Positions 7,712 to 16,494 of a DNA stretch of 32,800 nucleotides are shown here, one piece after another. The position numbers were made by a program, and so were the translations under genes. The first letter of the stretch is position 1. Every line of letters starts with the position of its first letter. Source of the DNA: Ferruginibacter paludis. GTDB taxonomy: Bacteria; Bacteroidota; Bacteroidia; Chitinophagales; Chitinophagaceae. The DNA lies in NCBI RefSeq assembly GCF_030409685.1, contig NZ_JAUFQJ010000022.1, forward strand, positions 1 to 32,800, written 5' to 3'. A model generated the notes under the pieces. That model saw only the letters and a list, made by a program, of their open reading frames with translations, had not been told where the DNA came from and ran no database searches.

Positions 7712-10700
7712 CTACTTGACCTCATTGTTAATTTTTGTCAATACGGGATATAAATTGTTTTGAAGAATTAATAAACAATGCAGATTTTTGGTGTTTACTG
7801 CCTGGATGTCTCTTACTTCGCCCTTTAAACCCAAGCCTGTTTTTGCTTCTTCCTGCCAGCTGAAATTGCCTTTGCTATCATTTAGTAACACATCTCCAAA
7901 ACTTGCATCCAGCCTTTCAAACTGCGGTAAAAAACCAAACTGGTTTCCTCCTAAAATAAGATCAGGGTGGCCATCTTTGTTTACATCCATTACGCGGCAA
8001 ATGTTGACGCAGGATAACTGGACCCTGGCGGGCAATTTTTTTATCATAAAGTTGCCATTCCCCTCATTTAATGCAATGCAGGAACTGGAATAATTAACCT
8101 TCTTCACACTACATTTTTCAACAATCTCTTTAGAAAATAATTGCTGAATTGATTTTTTTGAATAGGCTTCATTTTTCAGGCTTTGCTTTTTTATCCCCGG
8201 AATTTGCTCTTCCAAGTCAAACTTTAAAAACGCCGGTTTATCCTCACCGTCGATTGTATAGGTTAGTATTTTATCAATACTGCCATTCTGGTCAAAATCG
8301 TTGATCCATAGTTTTACAGGATGACTGCTATCGGGATGCAAATAAAAATTTTCGCCCATGTTCCCTAAAATGAGATCTTCTTTGCCATCGCCGTTTAAAT
8401 CTGCCGCAGCTATTGTTTGCCACCAGCCGTAAACACGGTTGAGATTACTTGTTATTTCTTTAAAGCGATCATGCTGAAAAGAAAAAATTCTTGGGCTCAT
8501 CCATTCACCGGTAATCACTAACTCTTTTTGTGTGTCGCCGGTAACATCAACCCATACAGCACCCGTCACCATTCCAATTTTAGCAATATCCGGATTTTTC
8601 ACTGGTGCAATGTCGTGAAAATGCCCGTTGCCGTCATTTACAAATAAATAGCTGGCGGGGTCCATTCCGTAAATACCGGGGAAACTTCTGCCTCCAATAA
8701 AAAGATCGGGGTAACCATCCTGGTTAAAATCATTTGCAACTGCAACAGCTATGTTCATCCCGACATTGGTAAAACTGGCTGCATCCAGCAGAAAATTGCC
8801 TTTTCCATCATTCTTAAATAATCGGAGCTGTAGTTCCCTGCTATTGGGAGCCGCCGCATTTCCACCGGGGCAAATAAGCAAATCCTGGTCGCCGTCTTTG
8901 TCACAGTCAAAAAACAATACAGCAACATCTTCAAAATCCGTGTACTGCTGAAAACCCTTTTGCGCCTTCTTAACAAACTTTCCATCATTGGTCTGAAAAT
9001 AGAGCTGCCCCGGATGACCCGGCGTTCCTCCAATAAAAACATCCTCCAACCCATCCCCATTTACATCAGCCACCGCGGCTTTCGGACCTTCACGCGATAG
9101 CATTCTTGGAATATTGCGCTCATTGTAAAAATCAATTACGTCATCCTCTTCATGTTTGTCAAAATTGCTGTTTACGCTTGAAAAAAATGGAGTCTCTTTT
9201 TTTTCAAGCGACGCTATTGGTGACAGCATGCTGGCTTCATCCTGTCGCATAACATGCGTCTTATTCATTACCGGATTTTTTATAACGGTGCAGGTTCTGT
9301 TTGGCCAATAAACAATCAGGGAGTCTGCCTGTGTAATTGTTCCTGTTCCGATGATGATTGTGTAATCCATTGAAGACTGAAAACCACGGCTTGGATATAG
9401 CTCTCTTGTGAATTGCTGGCTGCCTGCAAAGAGTTTTATTGTGCTGCCGATGGCGAATGTATTTTTTCCGTTTCCTTTAAGTTGAATGCTGATGTAATTA
9501 TTATGATTTAATTCACGGGCTTTATTTTTATATACAAAGGCCTGCTGGTTTTCATTATTTACTACCAGGTCAAGGTCTCCGTCACCATCCAGATCTGCGT
9601 AAGCCGCCCCGTTGGAATAACTGGGTTGTGTAAAGCCCCAGGTTTCTCCGGTATCAGTAAATTTAAGGTTGTGATCATTCCTAAATACTTTATTTACCAA
9701 AGGTGTTTTCGGAATCTCTTTCAGTACTTTTTCAACATCTTTTTTTTCGCCGTTCATCACCATTTTGTGGTAGGTTTCATCCGCAAAAAAATTCATAAAA
9801 TCCAGGTTGGTAACATCTTTATTAATACCGTTGCAAACATATAAATCGTTCCATCCGTCATTGTCCATGTCAAACAATAGGGCACCCCAGCTCCAGTCTG
9901 TAGCTGCAACACCGCTGTAATTGGCAATGTCAATAAAGTGATTGTTTTTATTGTTTAACTGTAAACAATTTTGGGTGTATTGATAATAAAAGCCTGCTTT
10001 TATTTTAGCATTGAATAAATCGATGTTATCAAATGCGCCCATTGTTTTTAGCCGGTAATCGTTCAGTGGTAACATATCCGATGTAAATATATCCTGGTAT
10101 CCATCATTGTTGATATCAGCAATATCTGCGCCCATAGATGAGAAGCTGGTATGTTGCAGACAATTTTCCAGTTCGTCTTTAAATGTGCCATTTCTTTGGT
10201 TGATGTATAAATAATCTCTTTCATAAGAGTCGTTTGACACATATACATCGGGATATCCATCATTATTGATATCACTTACAGAAACTCCTAAACCGAAACT
10301 AATAAGGGAACCATGTATGCCGGCATCCTTTGTAACTTCTGTAAAATGCCCGTTGTCATTTCTAAATAAATGATCGCCGCCGCCTTTTAAAAAATCAGCC
10401 ACGGGCCATTGGGCATCCGGTAAATCTCTGCGGTTGCTAAACTGCAACTGGTTTACCGGTATTGGACTATTATTAATCATAAAACAATCCAGGTCGCCGT
10501 CGAGATCATAGTCGAAAAAGGAAACCTGGGTCGTATAAGCAGCAATGTCAAGACCATACTGTGCTGCGGATTCTTTGAAAGTAAGATCGTGATTGTTAAT
10601 GTACAATTTATTTTTCCTGTTACCTGTTGCCATGTGCCCGGATGTGCTCACGTAAATATCAAGCCAGCCGTCGTTGTTCACATCTGCGAAAGCAACACCT

Positions 10701-11041
10701 GTATTCCATTTATCGTCTTCTATTATCCCTGCTTTTTTACTGATGTCTTCAAACTTAAAATCACCCTTATTCAGGTAAAGCTTATTGGCTGCCGTATTAG
10801 ATGTTAAAAACACGTCGGGCAGGCCATCGTTATTGATATCGCCAATGCCCACTCCGCCGCCATTATAAAAATTTCTGAATAAAAAACTATTTTCTGTTTT
10901 ACCGTCCTCGACTTTATTTTCAAAATTAATTCCTGTATTTCCCATCAACTCAAACAGGCCTGCAACCTTATCTTTCCCTTTATTGCAGGAGCTAAATAAA
11001 GTGCAGGTAAAAAATAAAAAAAGACAAATTTCTTTTCTCAT
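7712..11041 (-). CDS. FG-GAP/VCBS repeat lipoprotein with ASPIC/UnbV domain, cassette 2
   Basis: The protein has 1109 residues. The lipoprotein signal ends TLFSSC (Cys19). The first half is a propeller-like series of FG-GAP blades with D-x-N/D-x-D-G loops (GDINNDGLPDVF near 67, ADVNNDGWLDIYV, SDINNDGYPDVYV, ADINNDGYQDIF, FDMDNDGWNDLYV, ADLDGDGDLDLVV). Around 510-600 comes an ASPIC/UnbV domain (NYISIQLKGNGKNTFAIGS through LIVYWPNRT). A second set of blades follows (ADVNGDGLEDVFIGG, FFDCDKDGDQDLLI, NDFNQDGYPDLFIGG, ADLNGDGKEDLILG, MDVNKDGHPDLILGG). Related proteins are large and extracellular, with tandem calcium-binding repeats; their biochemical role next to SusCD is not settled. Its ATG is 73 bp past the SusD-like stop, with a terminator-like hairpin in that gap. 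It is paralogous to 1-1402. Confidence 0.93.
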   Translation of the reverse strand: MRKEICLFLFFTCTLFSSCNKGKDKVAGLFELMGNTGINFENKVEDGKTENSFLFRNFYNGGGVGIGDINNDGLPDVFLTSNTAANKLYLNKGDFKFEDISKKAGIIEDDKWNTGVAFADVNNDGWLDIYVSTSGHMATGNRKNKLYINNHDLTFKESAAQYGLDIAAYTTQVSFFDYDLDGDLDCFMINNSPIPVNQLQFSNRRDLPDAQWPVADFLKGGGDHLFRNDNGHFTEVTKDAGIHGSLISFGLGVSVSDINNDGYPDVYVSNDSYERDYLYINQRNGTFKDELENCLQHTSFSSMGADIADINNDGYQDIFTSDMLPLNDYRLKTMGAFDNIDLFNAKIKAGFYYQYTQNCLQLNNKNNHFIDIANYSGVAATDWSWGALLFDMDNDGWNDLYVCNGINKDVTNLDFMNFFADETYHKMVMNGEKKDVEKVLKEIPKTPLVNKVFRNDHNLKFTDTGETWGFTQPSYSNGAAYADLDGDGDLDLVVNNENQQAFVYKNKARELNHNNYISIQLKGNGKNTFAIGSTIKLFAGSQQFTRELYPSRGFQSSMDYTIIIGTGTITQADSLIVYWPNRTCTVIKNPVMNKTHVMRQDEASMLSPIASLEKKETPFFSSVNSNFDKHEEDDVIDFYNERNIPRMLSREGPKAAVADVNGDGLEDVFIGGTPGHPGQLYFQTNDGKFVKKAQKGFQQYTDFEDVAVLFFDCDKDGDQDLLICPGGNAAAPNSRELQLRLFKNDGKGNFLLDAASFTNVGMNIAVAVANDFNQDGYPDLFIGGRSFPGIYGMDPASYLFVNDGNGHFHDIAPVKNPDIAKIGMVTGAVWVDVTGDTQKELVITGEWMSPRIFSFQHDRFKEITSNLNRVYGWWQTIAAADLNGDGKEDLILGNMGENFYLHPDSSHPVKLWINDFDQNGSIDKILTYTIDGEDKPAFLKFDLEEQIPGIKKQSLKNEAYSKKSIQQLFSKEIVEKCSVKKVNYSSSCIALNEGNGNFMIKKLPARVQLSCVNICRVMDVNKDGHPDLILGGNQFGFLPQFERLDASFGDVLLNDSKGNFSWQEEAKTGLGLKGEVRDIQAVNTKNLHCLLILQNNLYPVLTKINNEVK

Positions 11042-11061
11042 TCGTAACGCATTTAAAAATA

Positions 11062-11086
11062 AAAGGCCATTGCAGCAATGACCTTT
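11062..11086 (-). terminator. terminator or attenuator between SusD-like and FG-GAP genes, cassette 2
   Basis: A compact hairpin is seen, with AAAGG and CATTG pairing with CAATG and CCTTT, one C/A mismatch and a three-base loop. On the minus strand it is followed by TTTTATTTTT, a classic intrinsic terminator layout. It ends only about 20 bases before the FG-GAP start at 11041, leaving no room for a separate promoter after it, so the FG-GAP gene probably depends on readthrough. Confidence 0.6.
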
Positions 11087-11114
11087 CTTGAGATGATATC
11101 TGTTTCTAAAACAT

Positions 11115-12764
11115 TTAATAACCCGTATTTTGTTTCAAATTAGGATTAGCCGCCAGGGCGGATGTTGGAATGGGAAATAGTAAATGCGCTTCATCAGACG
11201 CTGGTTTTAGTGCCCAGGGTTTCATAAATACGCCAAACCTGATTAGGTCTGTTCGCCTGGTACTTTCCCAGTATAATTCCCTGCCTCTTTCGGCCAGTAA
11301 TGTACCGGGGTCTGCCATGTTGGATGGATTCACCAGTGTCATTGATGCCAGGGGTGCGGCCTTTCTTGCTGTTCTCAATTCGTTCACCAAAGCAAGTGCG
11401 CCTGCATTGTCTGCAGCTGTCGCCCGCATCTTTGCTTCGGCCACCATTAACACCACATCAGGATACCGGTAAATCATAGCCCAGTTACCTGATACACCAC
11501 CACCATAATTTTTTCCATTGCCAGAGAAATCAGGAACATATTTTACAATCCTGATACCTTTAATCTCCAGGTCATTTCCTGTTTCTTTTAAGTCAGCACT
11601 GATATTGGGATCAAATTTTAGCAGGTTACCCTTCCGGTCTTTTTCAGCCGTACCATCTTCATAATATTGCTGCCCTATTAACAACCCGGGCCGTATTCCG
11701 GAAACATCAGTGCACCCTTTATAAAACCGTCCGCCAATTCGCTGGTCGAGCAAAGTGTCCACCGGAGTTTTTGTTGGTGTACTGGTAACTCCAAAAGAAT
11801 TATAAAAATCAGCCACTGTTGAAAAGCCGTTCCAACCTGATTGAGGAGCGAGCGGACGGTAAGAATTATAATGCAGTGTAGCCCACCAGTAATTATGTAT
11901 GCCGGAATTATTGGTTGCTACGCCAGATGTATTGGGGTAAGCAAAAATTGCTTCTTTGGAACCAGAGTTGGAAGGACTAAAATTATCAAAGTAGTTGGCG
12001 TTATATGAATATTTGCCACTACCAATTATGGCATTGCCAAGGGTAATTACCTGCTGCATATCTGCATCATCGAAAGTGGGTGCAGCTCTGTTATTAAATG
12101 CGCCACGGTTTAAATATAGTTTCATTAATAACATATTTGCCGCATCCTTGTTGGCTTTGGCAATGCCGTTTGCCGGATCGAGGTCGGGAATAATGGTATT
12201 TAATTCGCCGATGATAAAACTTACTGCAGAATCGCCGGTGTAAACTTTAGGAGCATTTAATAAATTATCACCCGGGTCACGGAAAGGAAACTGCCCAAAT
12301 AAATCCAGCAACTGGTACAAAGCGAAAGCTCTTAAAAAGCGGGCTTCTGCCGCCTGTGCTTTAGAAGGATTAAAGGCCAATACATTTGTAGCATCAAAAT
12401 TTAGTTTATTAAGTGCGTTAAACATGTTGATAATTACATCAACTCCATCAGCTTTGAATGTTTGTTGCTTTAACGCCCGCCATTTTCCATTATCATCCCA
12501 GTCTCCGGCCCTCGTTGGTACCACACACTGGTCTGCAGTCACCTCCTCCATAGACATGATATTTCCGGGGTCGGAATAAGGATTGCCAACGTCATTGTAG
12601 GCAGTTTGTAATAACAATTGCGTTCCATTGACGCCCAGCGCATTTTTTGCCTGGTCGCTCGTCAGTGTACTGTTTAATCCCTGGTCAAGCTTAGTGCAGC
12701 TTGTAGAAAAAATAAGCGCAATTAAAGCAATAGAAAAATGTGTTTTATATTTTAACGGATACAT
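11115..12764 (-). CDS. SusD/RagB-like nutrient-binding lipoprotein, cassette 2
   Basis: This 549-residue protein has a lipoprotein signal ending LIFSTSC (Cys23) followed by TKLDQG, almost the same as the cassette 1 protein. Family features include AEARFLRAFALYQLLDLFGQ (roughly 139-158), the standard first TPR-like helices, PDVVLMVAEAKMRA in the central region, and the C-terminal run with LLAERGRELYWESTRRTDLI and FPIPTSALAANPNLKQNTGY. It is the surface lid of the SusC-like pore encoded just before it, with only 12 bp between the two genes. It is only moderately similar to the SusD of cassette 1, so the two cassettes may take up different but related ligands. No ligand prediction is possible. 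Confidence 0.94.
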   Translation of the reverse strand: MYPLKYKTHFSIALIALIFSTSCTKLDQGLNSTLTSDQAKNALGVNGTQLLLQTAYNDVGNPYSDPGNIMSMEEVTADQCVVPTRAGDWDDNGKWRALKQQTFKADGVDVIINMFNALNKLNFDATNVLAFNPSKAQAAEARFLRAFALYQLLDLFGQFPFRDPGDNLLNAPKVYTGDSAVSFIIGELNTIIPDLDPANGIAKANKDAANMLLMKLYLNRGAFNNRAAPTFDDADMQQVITLGNAIIGSGKYSYNANYFDNFSPSNSGSKEAIFAYPNTSGVATNNSGIHNYWWATLHYNSYRPLAPQSGWNGFSTVADFYNSFGVTSTPTKTPVDTLLDQRIGGRFYKGCTDVSGIRPGLLIGQQYYEDGTAEKDRKGNLLKFDPNISADLKETGNDLEIKGIRIVKYVPDFSGNGKNYGGGVSGNWAMIYRYPDVVLMVAEAKMRATAADNAGALALVNELRTARKAAPLASMTLVNPSNMADPGTLLAERGRELYWESTRRTDLIRFGVFMKPWALKPASDEAHLLFPIPTSALAANPNLKQNTGY

Positions 12765-12776
12765 AGCTTAGCATTT

Positions 12777-15773
12777 TTATAGTGACATATTAAAGCCAAA
12801 GTTGATAATGCGGGGTGTTGGATAAGGTATATATTCAATATTCCTGGATGGATAGCCATTGTTGGTTTTATCAACATTTACCTCCGGATCGAATCCTGTA
12901 AACTTCGTAATTACAAACAGGTTGGTTCCCCCTACAAAAACATTTAAATTTTTAATGTACTTTCCTGCGTTACCTACCGCATAATTGATGGTAGCATTTC
13001 TTAGTTTTAAATAGTTGCCGCTTTCAAGGTATCTCGACGAAGCTGCTACACTGGAATTGATATTTTCAACAGAACCGAGTACAGAAGCGTCGACATTTTT
13101 ACCATTTTGAAGGTTGCTAATGTTGGTAACAGAATTGAATGTATTGTTGTAGATCAGGTAGCCCGATGCACCACTGGCATTTAAACTAAGCGAAAATTTA
13201 TCATATCGGAGTGAAGTGCTGAAACCATATAACCAGTGCGGATTGGGATCCCCAAGAAAGGTTGGATTATCTGCAATGATCTGCTGGCCATTTTGATCAA
13301 AGCCACCAAATTGTTTTAAGTAATATACGTTCACAGGGTGGTTATTTCCTATAACCTGTGCCAAAGCTCCGGATACACCCTGTCCACTCACCTGGGCTGT
13401 CTGAATATCGGCCTGCGCAAAGTCTTTCAACAGGTTTTTATTATGGGCAATATTGGCGCCGGCATCCCAACTAAATTTCGGATTTGTAATGATGGTTGCG
13501 CCAACTGAAAATTCATAGCCTTCATTTATTAAATGAGCAGGCAGGTTGATGAAAAATATTGACGCAGGTGCCGGTTGAATCGCTGTGCTTTGAAATAACA
13601 GGTCAGACGTATTTTTCTTGTAATAATCAATAGAACCAAAAATTCTGTTTTTTAATATTGCGTAATCAAGGCCAATATTAATCTGCGTGGTTTTTTCCCA
13701 TTTCAAGTCGGGGTTAGCCACATTGCTTTGGCCGATACTATTGTAGGCTCCGGAATTAAATTGTTCCAATGACGCTCCGGCAGGAAACTCCTGGTTACCT
13801 GTAATGCCCCAGGACGCCCTCAAACCAAGGCTTGAAAAAACATTGCTGGATTTTAGAAAGTCTTCACTGCTGATTAACCACTTGGCACCTACGGATGGGA
13901 AATATCCGTACTTGTTATTTTTACCAAATTTGCTGGAGCCGTCAGCCCGGATGGTACCCGTTAAAAAATATTTATCAGATAAATTAAAATTTACGCGACC
14001 AAAATAAGATTGAATTTCGGTCGTCGGATCTACGAAAGTGACCAGGGGTGTTTGTGTTTTTGCATTTTGAAAAAAACTGGTATATAAAACCGGGATGCGG
14101 TTCTTTTGATCCAGGTTGGTATTAAACTGTGAGGCAAATAGCGACAGGTTGGAATAGTTTGTTTTCCAATATTCATATCCAGCCAAAGCTTCAAGTTTTA
14201 AATCTTGCGAAAGCGACGTGCTGTAGTTAAGCGTATGCGTAAATGTTTGTGAAGTGAGTTCTGCTTGTGATATAGCCGCATCGCCAATGCCAGACACACC
14301 GTTTATTCCATCAATCCAGCCATCTATATTAGTATTTCTTTTTCCTGTTCCGTGATTAATGGCATACAAAAATTTATACTCCAGGCCTTTTACCAGTTTT
14401 ACTGTTGCTGCAACATTGCCTAAAAAAACATTCACATTCGCTACATCATTGTACCCTTCTATTACCGCCAGCGGATTGGGGACAGAGTTAGTCGCCAGGC
14501 TGTACAATCCGGTACTGGTAGTAAACGGGGCGGTTGGGTTCCAGTTCAATGCATAAGAGATCAGATTACCCCCAGCCCCGGCAGTGTTACTTACCAATCC
14601 CATATTTTCGGTGGTATGCCCGGCGATCAGGCCGAAGTCAATAGAAAGGCGTTTATCCAAAAACTTATATTGTCCTGAAAAGTTACCGAGGTATTTATCG
14701 AGAGAAGTCTTTTTTATAAAGCCGTAGTTTTTTGATCCTAAAAAAGAGGCCCTGAACCGGCCGGACTCGCCACCGCCACTTAACGCCAGGCTATACTCCT
14801 GTGATAAACTGGTCTGGGTAATTTCTTTGAGTGCATCAACGGATGCTTTATGGTCCAGCGAAACCGATAAGGTGTCCAGACTGTATTTATGCAAAGCTGT
14901 TCTAAAATCTCCCGCTGTTAGTACCTTATACTTTTTCATGTATCCTGCTGAAACGCCGAACTTTGTTCCGAATTCTATTTTAGTTCCCCCGGTTCCTTTT
15001 TTAGTTGTAATTACCACAATGCCATTCGCTCCACGGGAACCATAAATTGCAGTAGAGGAAGCATCTTTCAGTACATCAACCTGAGCAATATCGTTGGGGT
15101 TAATGTATAGTAAAGGATTAGATTCGGGTGTTGTTCCAAAGTCCAAACCAGAGCCAGCACCGAAGTTCAGGCTGGGCTTGGCCGTTCTGCCATCCAATGG
15201 CACCCCGTCTACAACATACAAAGGGTTGTTACTCGCCCTTATTGAATTATTACCGCGTATTTTAATTGTAGTAGCGGCACCCGGTTGACCACTATTACTT
15301 GTAATTTCGAGCCCTGGCACTTTGCCCTGCAATAGCTGGTCGGGTGATGCAATCACACCCTGGTTAAAATCCTTGGCCTTTACAGAAGAGACGGCACCCG
15401 TTAAATCCTTTTTTCTTGCTGTGCCGTATCCGATGATCACCACTTCATTCAGACTGGTATTGGTTGCCACCAGTGCAATGGACACATCAGTTTTACCCGT
15501 TACATCAATTGTTTGATTTTGGTAGCCGACACCGGATACGGTCAAACCCTTAATGTTCTCTGCCATTGAAATACGAAACGATCCATCCGTACCCGTTGCA
15601 GTTCCTGCTGTTTTGCCATTCGCGGATTTGGCGACTACAGAGATGCCTGAAACGGGTGTAGAGTCCTTTGAATTAATTACTGTTCCGGAAATTTTGTTTT
15701 GGGCCTGGGTGACAGAAGAAAAAAGAACCAGACAAAAACAAAAAATGCTTCTTTCGAATTTTTTTACGTTCAT
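12777..15773 (-). CDS. SusC/RagA-like TonB-dependent outer-membrane transporter, cassette 2
   Basis: The protein has 998 residues. The signal peptide (about 1-24, ending VTQA) is followed by the carboxypeptidase-regulatory-like domain (SGTVINSKDSTPVSGISVVA). The plug opens with VVIIGYGTARKKDLTGAVSS and carries the signature DVLKDASSTAIYGSRGANG, and the barrel runs to the end. As in its paralog at 3303-6281, there is no STN domain. The two SusC proteins share the same start (MN-x-KK) and the same 5' leader but diverge in the barrel, suggesting duplication followed by change in substrate range. It is first gene of cassette 2, reading right to left into the SusD-like and FG-GAP genes. Confidence 0.95.
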   Translation of the reverse strand: MNVKKFERSIFCFCLVLFSSVTQAQNKISGTVINSKDSTPVSGISVVAKSANGKTAGTATGTDGSFRISMAENIKGLTVSGVGYQNQTIDVTGKTDVSIALVATNTSLNEVVIIGYGTARKKDLTGAVSSVKAKDFNQGVIASPDQLLQGKVPGLEITSNSGQPGAATTIKIRGNNSIRASNNPLYVVDGVPLDGRTAKPSLNFGAGSGLDFGTTPESNPLLYINPNDIAQVDVLKDASSTAIYGSRGANGIVVITTKKGTGGTKIEFGTKFGVSAGYMKKYKVLTAGDFRTALHKYSLDTLSVSLDHKASVDALKEITQTSLSQEYSLALSGGGESGRFRASFLGSKNYGFIKKTSLDKYLGNFSGQYKFLDKRLSIDFGLIAGHTTENMGLVSNTAGAGGNLISYALNWNPTAPFTTSTGLYSLATNSVPNPLAVIEGYNDVANVNVFLGNVAATVKLVKGLEYKFLYAINHGTGKRNTNIDGWIDGINGVSGIGDAAISQAELTSQTFTHTLNYSTSLSQDLKLEALAGYEYWKTNYSNLSLFASQFNTNLDQKNRIPVLYTSFFQNAKTQTPLVTFVDPTTEIQSYFGRVNFNLSDKYFLTGTIRADGSSKFGKNNKYGYFPSVGAKWLISSEDFLKSSNVFSSLGLRASWGITGNQEFPAGASLEQFNSGAYNSIGQSNVANPDLKWEKTTQINIGLDYAILKNRIFGSIDYYKKNTSDLLFQSTAIQPAPASIFFINLPAHLINEGYEFSVGATIITNPKFSWDAGANIAHNKNLLKDFAQADIQTAQVSGQGVSGALAQVIGNNHPVNVYYLKQFGGFDQNGQQIIADNPTFLGDPNPHWLYGFSTSLRYDKFSLSLNASGASGYLIYNNTFNSVTNISNLQNGKNVDASVLGSVENINSSVAASSRYLESGNYLKLRNATINYAVGNAGKYIKNLNVFVGGTNLFVITKFTGFDPEVNVDKTNNGYPSRNIEYIPYPTPRIINFGFNMSL

Positions 15774-15809
15774 AACCAGTCGTTTTAATTAAGTTTTAGA
15801 TACACTAAT
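15774..15809 (-). promoter_or_regulatory. conserved 5' leader directly before susC-like gene 2
   Basis: This is the counterpart of 6282-6316, with 30 of 36 aligned bases identical and one gap. It is placed at the same distance from the ATG (15773). The rest of the upstream region, 15810-15970, shows no coding potential and no clear -7/-33 pair. Confidence 0.5.
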
Positions 15810-15970
15810 CCTAACTCTATTTTTATGCTGGAAATTGGGCAAGAATCCAGGCCGGGAAGCCCGTGAAAGAGGTCGAGAGTTTTATCAACTATTGCAGTAC
15901 TCGGGTAAAATGACACTGCTACCTAAAATTAAAAAATTGGTTTTATATAAAAATTTCTAAGGTCATTTTT

Positions 15971-15993
15971 CAAACGATTGCGGAGGAGAAAAT
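15971..15993 (-). promoter_or_regulatory. operator-like element before susC-like gene 2
   Basis: On the minus strand it contains CCTCCGCAATCGTTTG, against CCTCTGCAAACGTTTG in cassette 1. Over 23 bases the two elements are 20/23 identical. The palindrome is less perfect here (CAATCGTTTG, one changed base in the left half). It lies about 200 bp before the ATG at 15773, close to the spacing in cassette 1. A shared LacI-family regulator is the simplest reading; none is encoded in this window. Confidence 0.5.
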
Positions 15994-16175
15994 CACAGTT
16001 TAGAAAGAAAATTTTTACAAATCCTTTAAAATCAATATTTTGTAAAGGTGTTAAAACTGTTAAAAAAAACTTAAAATGCATTCTGATTTGAAAACTTTAA
16101 AGTTTTTAAAATGCCAGGTATTCTTTCAAGTGACCAGTTATTCAGTAGAAATTAATTATTAATCTGAGCTTTAAT
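15994..16175. other. AT-rich intergenic stretch with palindromes
   Basis: No gene is seen. The stretch is very AT-rich and includes a perfect 16-base palindrome, AAAACTTTAAAGTTTT (16091-16106), and an inverted repeat TTTACAAA / TTTGTAAA near 16014-16056. In such AT-rich DNA these may be chance; they may also mark protein-binding sites upstream of cassette 2. Confidence 0.35.
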
Positions 16176-16199
16176 AAAAAACCCTCCTGAGTGGAGGGT
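16176..16199 (-). terminator. intrinsic terminator
   Basis: Arms ACCCTCC (16181-16187) and GGAGGGT (16193-16199) surround a five-base loop and, read on the minus strand, are followed by a T run. It would end transcripts coming from the small ORF at 16228-16389 or from the aminotransferase further right. Confidence 0.75.
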
Positions 16200-16227
16200 A
16201 GATCATTTGGGGGTTTGTTACCAAAAG

Positions 16228-16389
16228 TTATATGATTAGCATGTTTCTGTTTCTGCCTGCCCTTTTGCCTTTTTTATAGTATTTTATCGGGTAGATATCA
16301 GGTGTCTGCGTTAATTTATTCAGCATATTTTTCACCAGTTGTATAACAGGGTATCCGCTATTTTTGTTAGAAATATTTGCCATTTGCAT
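16228..16389 (-). CDS. small basic hypothetical protein (53 aa)
   Basis: This is a short ORF I read directly, starting with ATG at 16389 and ending TAA at 16228-16230. It is lysine- and arginine-rich at the C-terminus (KYYKKGKRAGRNRNMLII), with no signal peptide or membrane segment, and I do not recognise it. Support: a strong minus-strand terminator sits about 30 bases past its stop, and the interval is otherwise empty. Against: it is short, has no visible promoter or ribosome-binding site, and lies in AT-rich DNA. A second in-frame ATG two codons downstream could be the real start. Confidence 0.35.
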   Translation of the reverse strand: MQMANISNKNSGYPVIQLVKNMLNKLTQTPDIYPIKYYKKGKRAGRNRNMLII

Positions 16390-16494
16390 TGAATTTTATC
16401 AACTAGTAACGGTAGATTTTAATAATTATTGTGCTGAATAATAGTTGATTTGATGTTCGCGGGAGCAAAGCCTAGTACCATTATTACAAATTTC

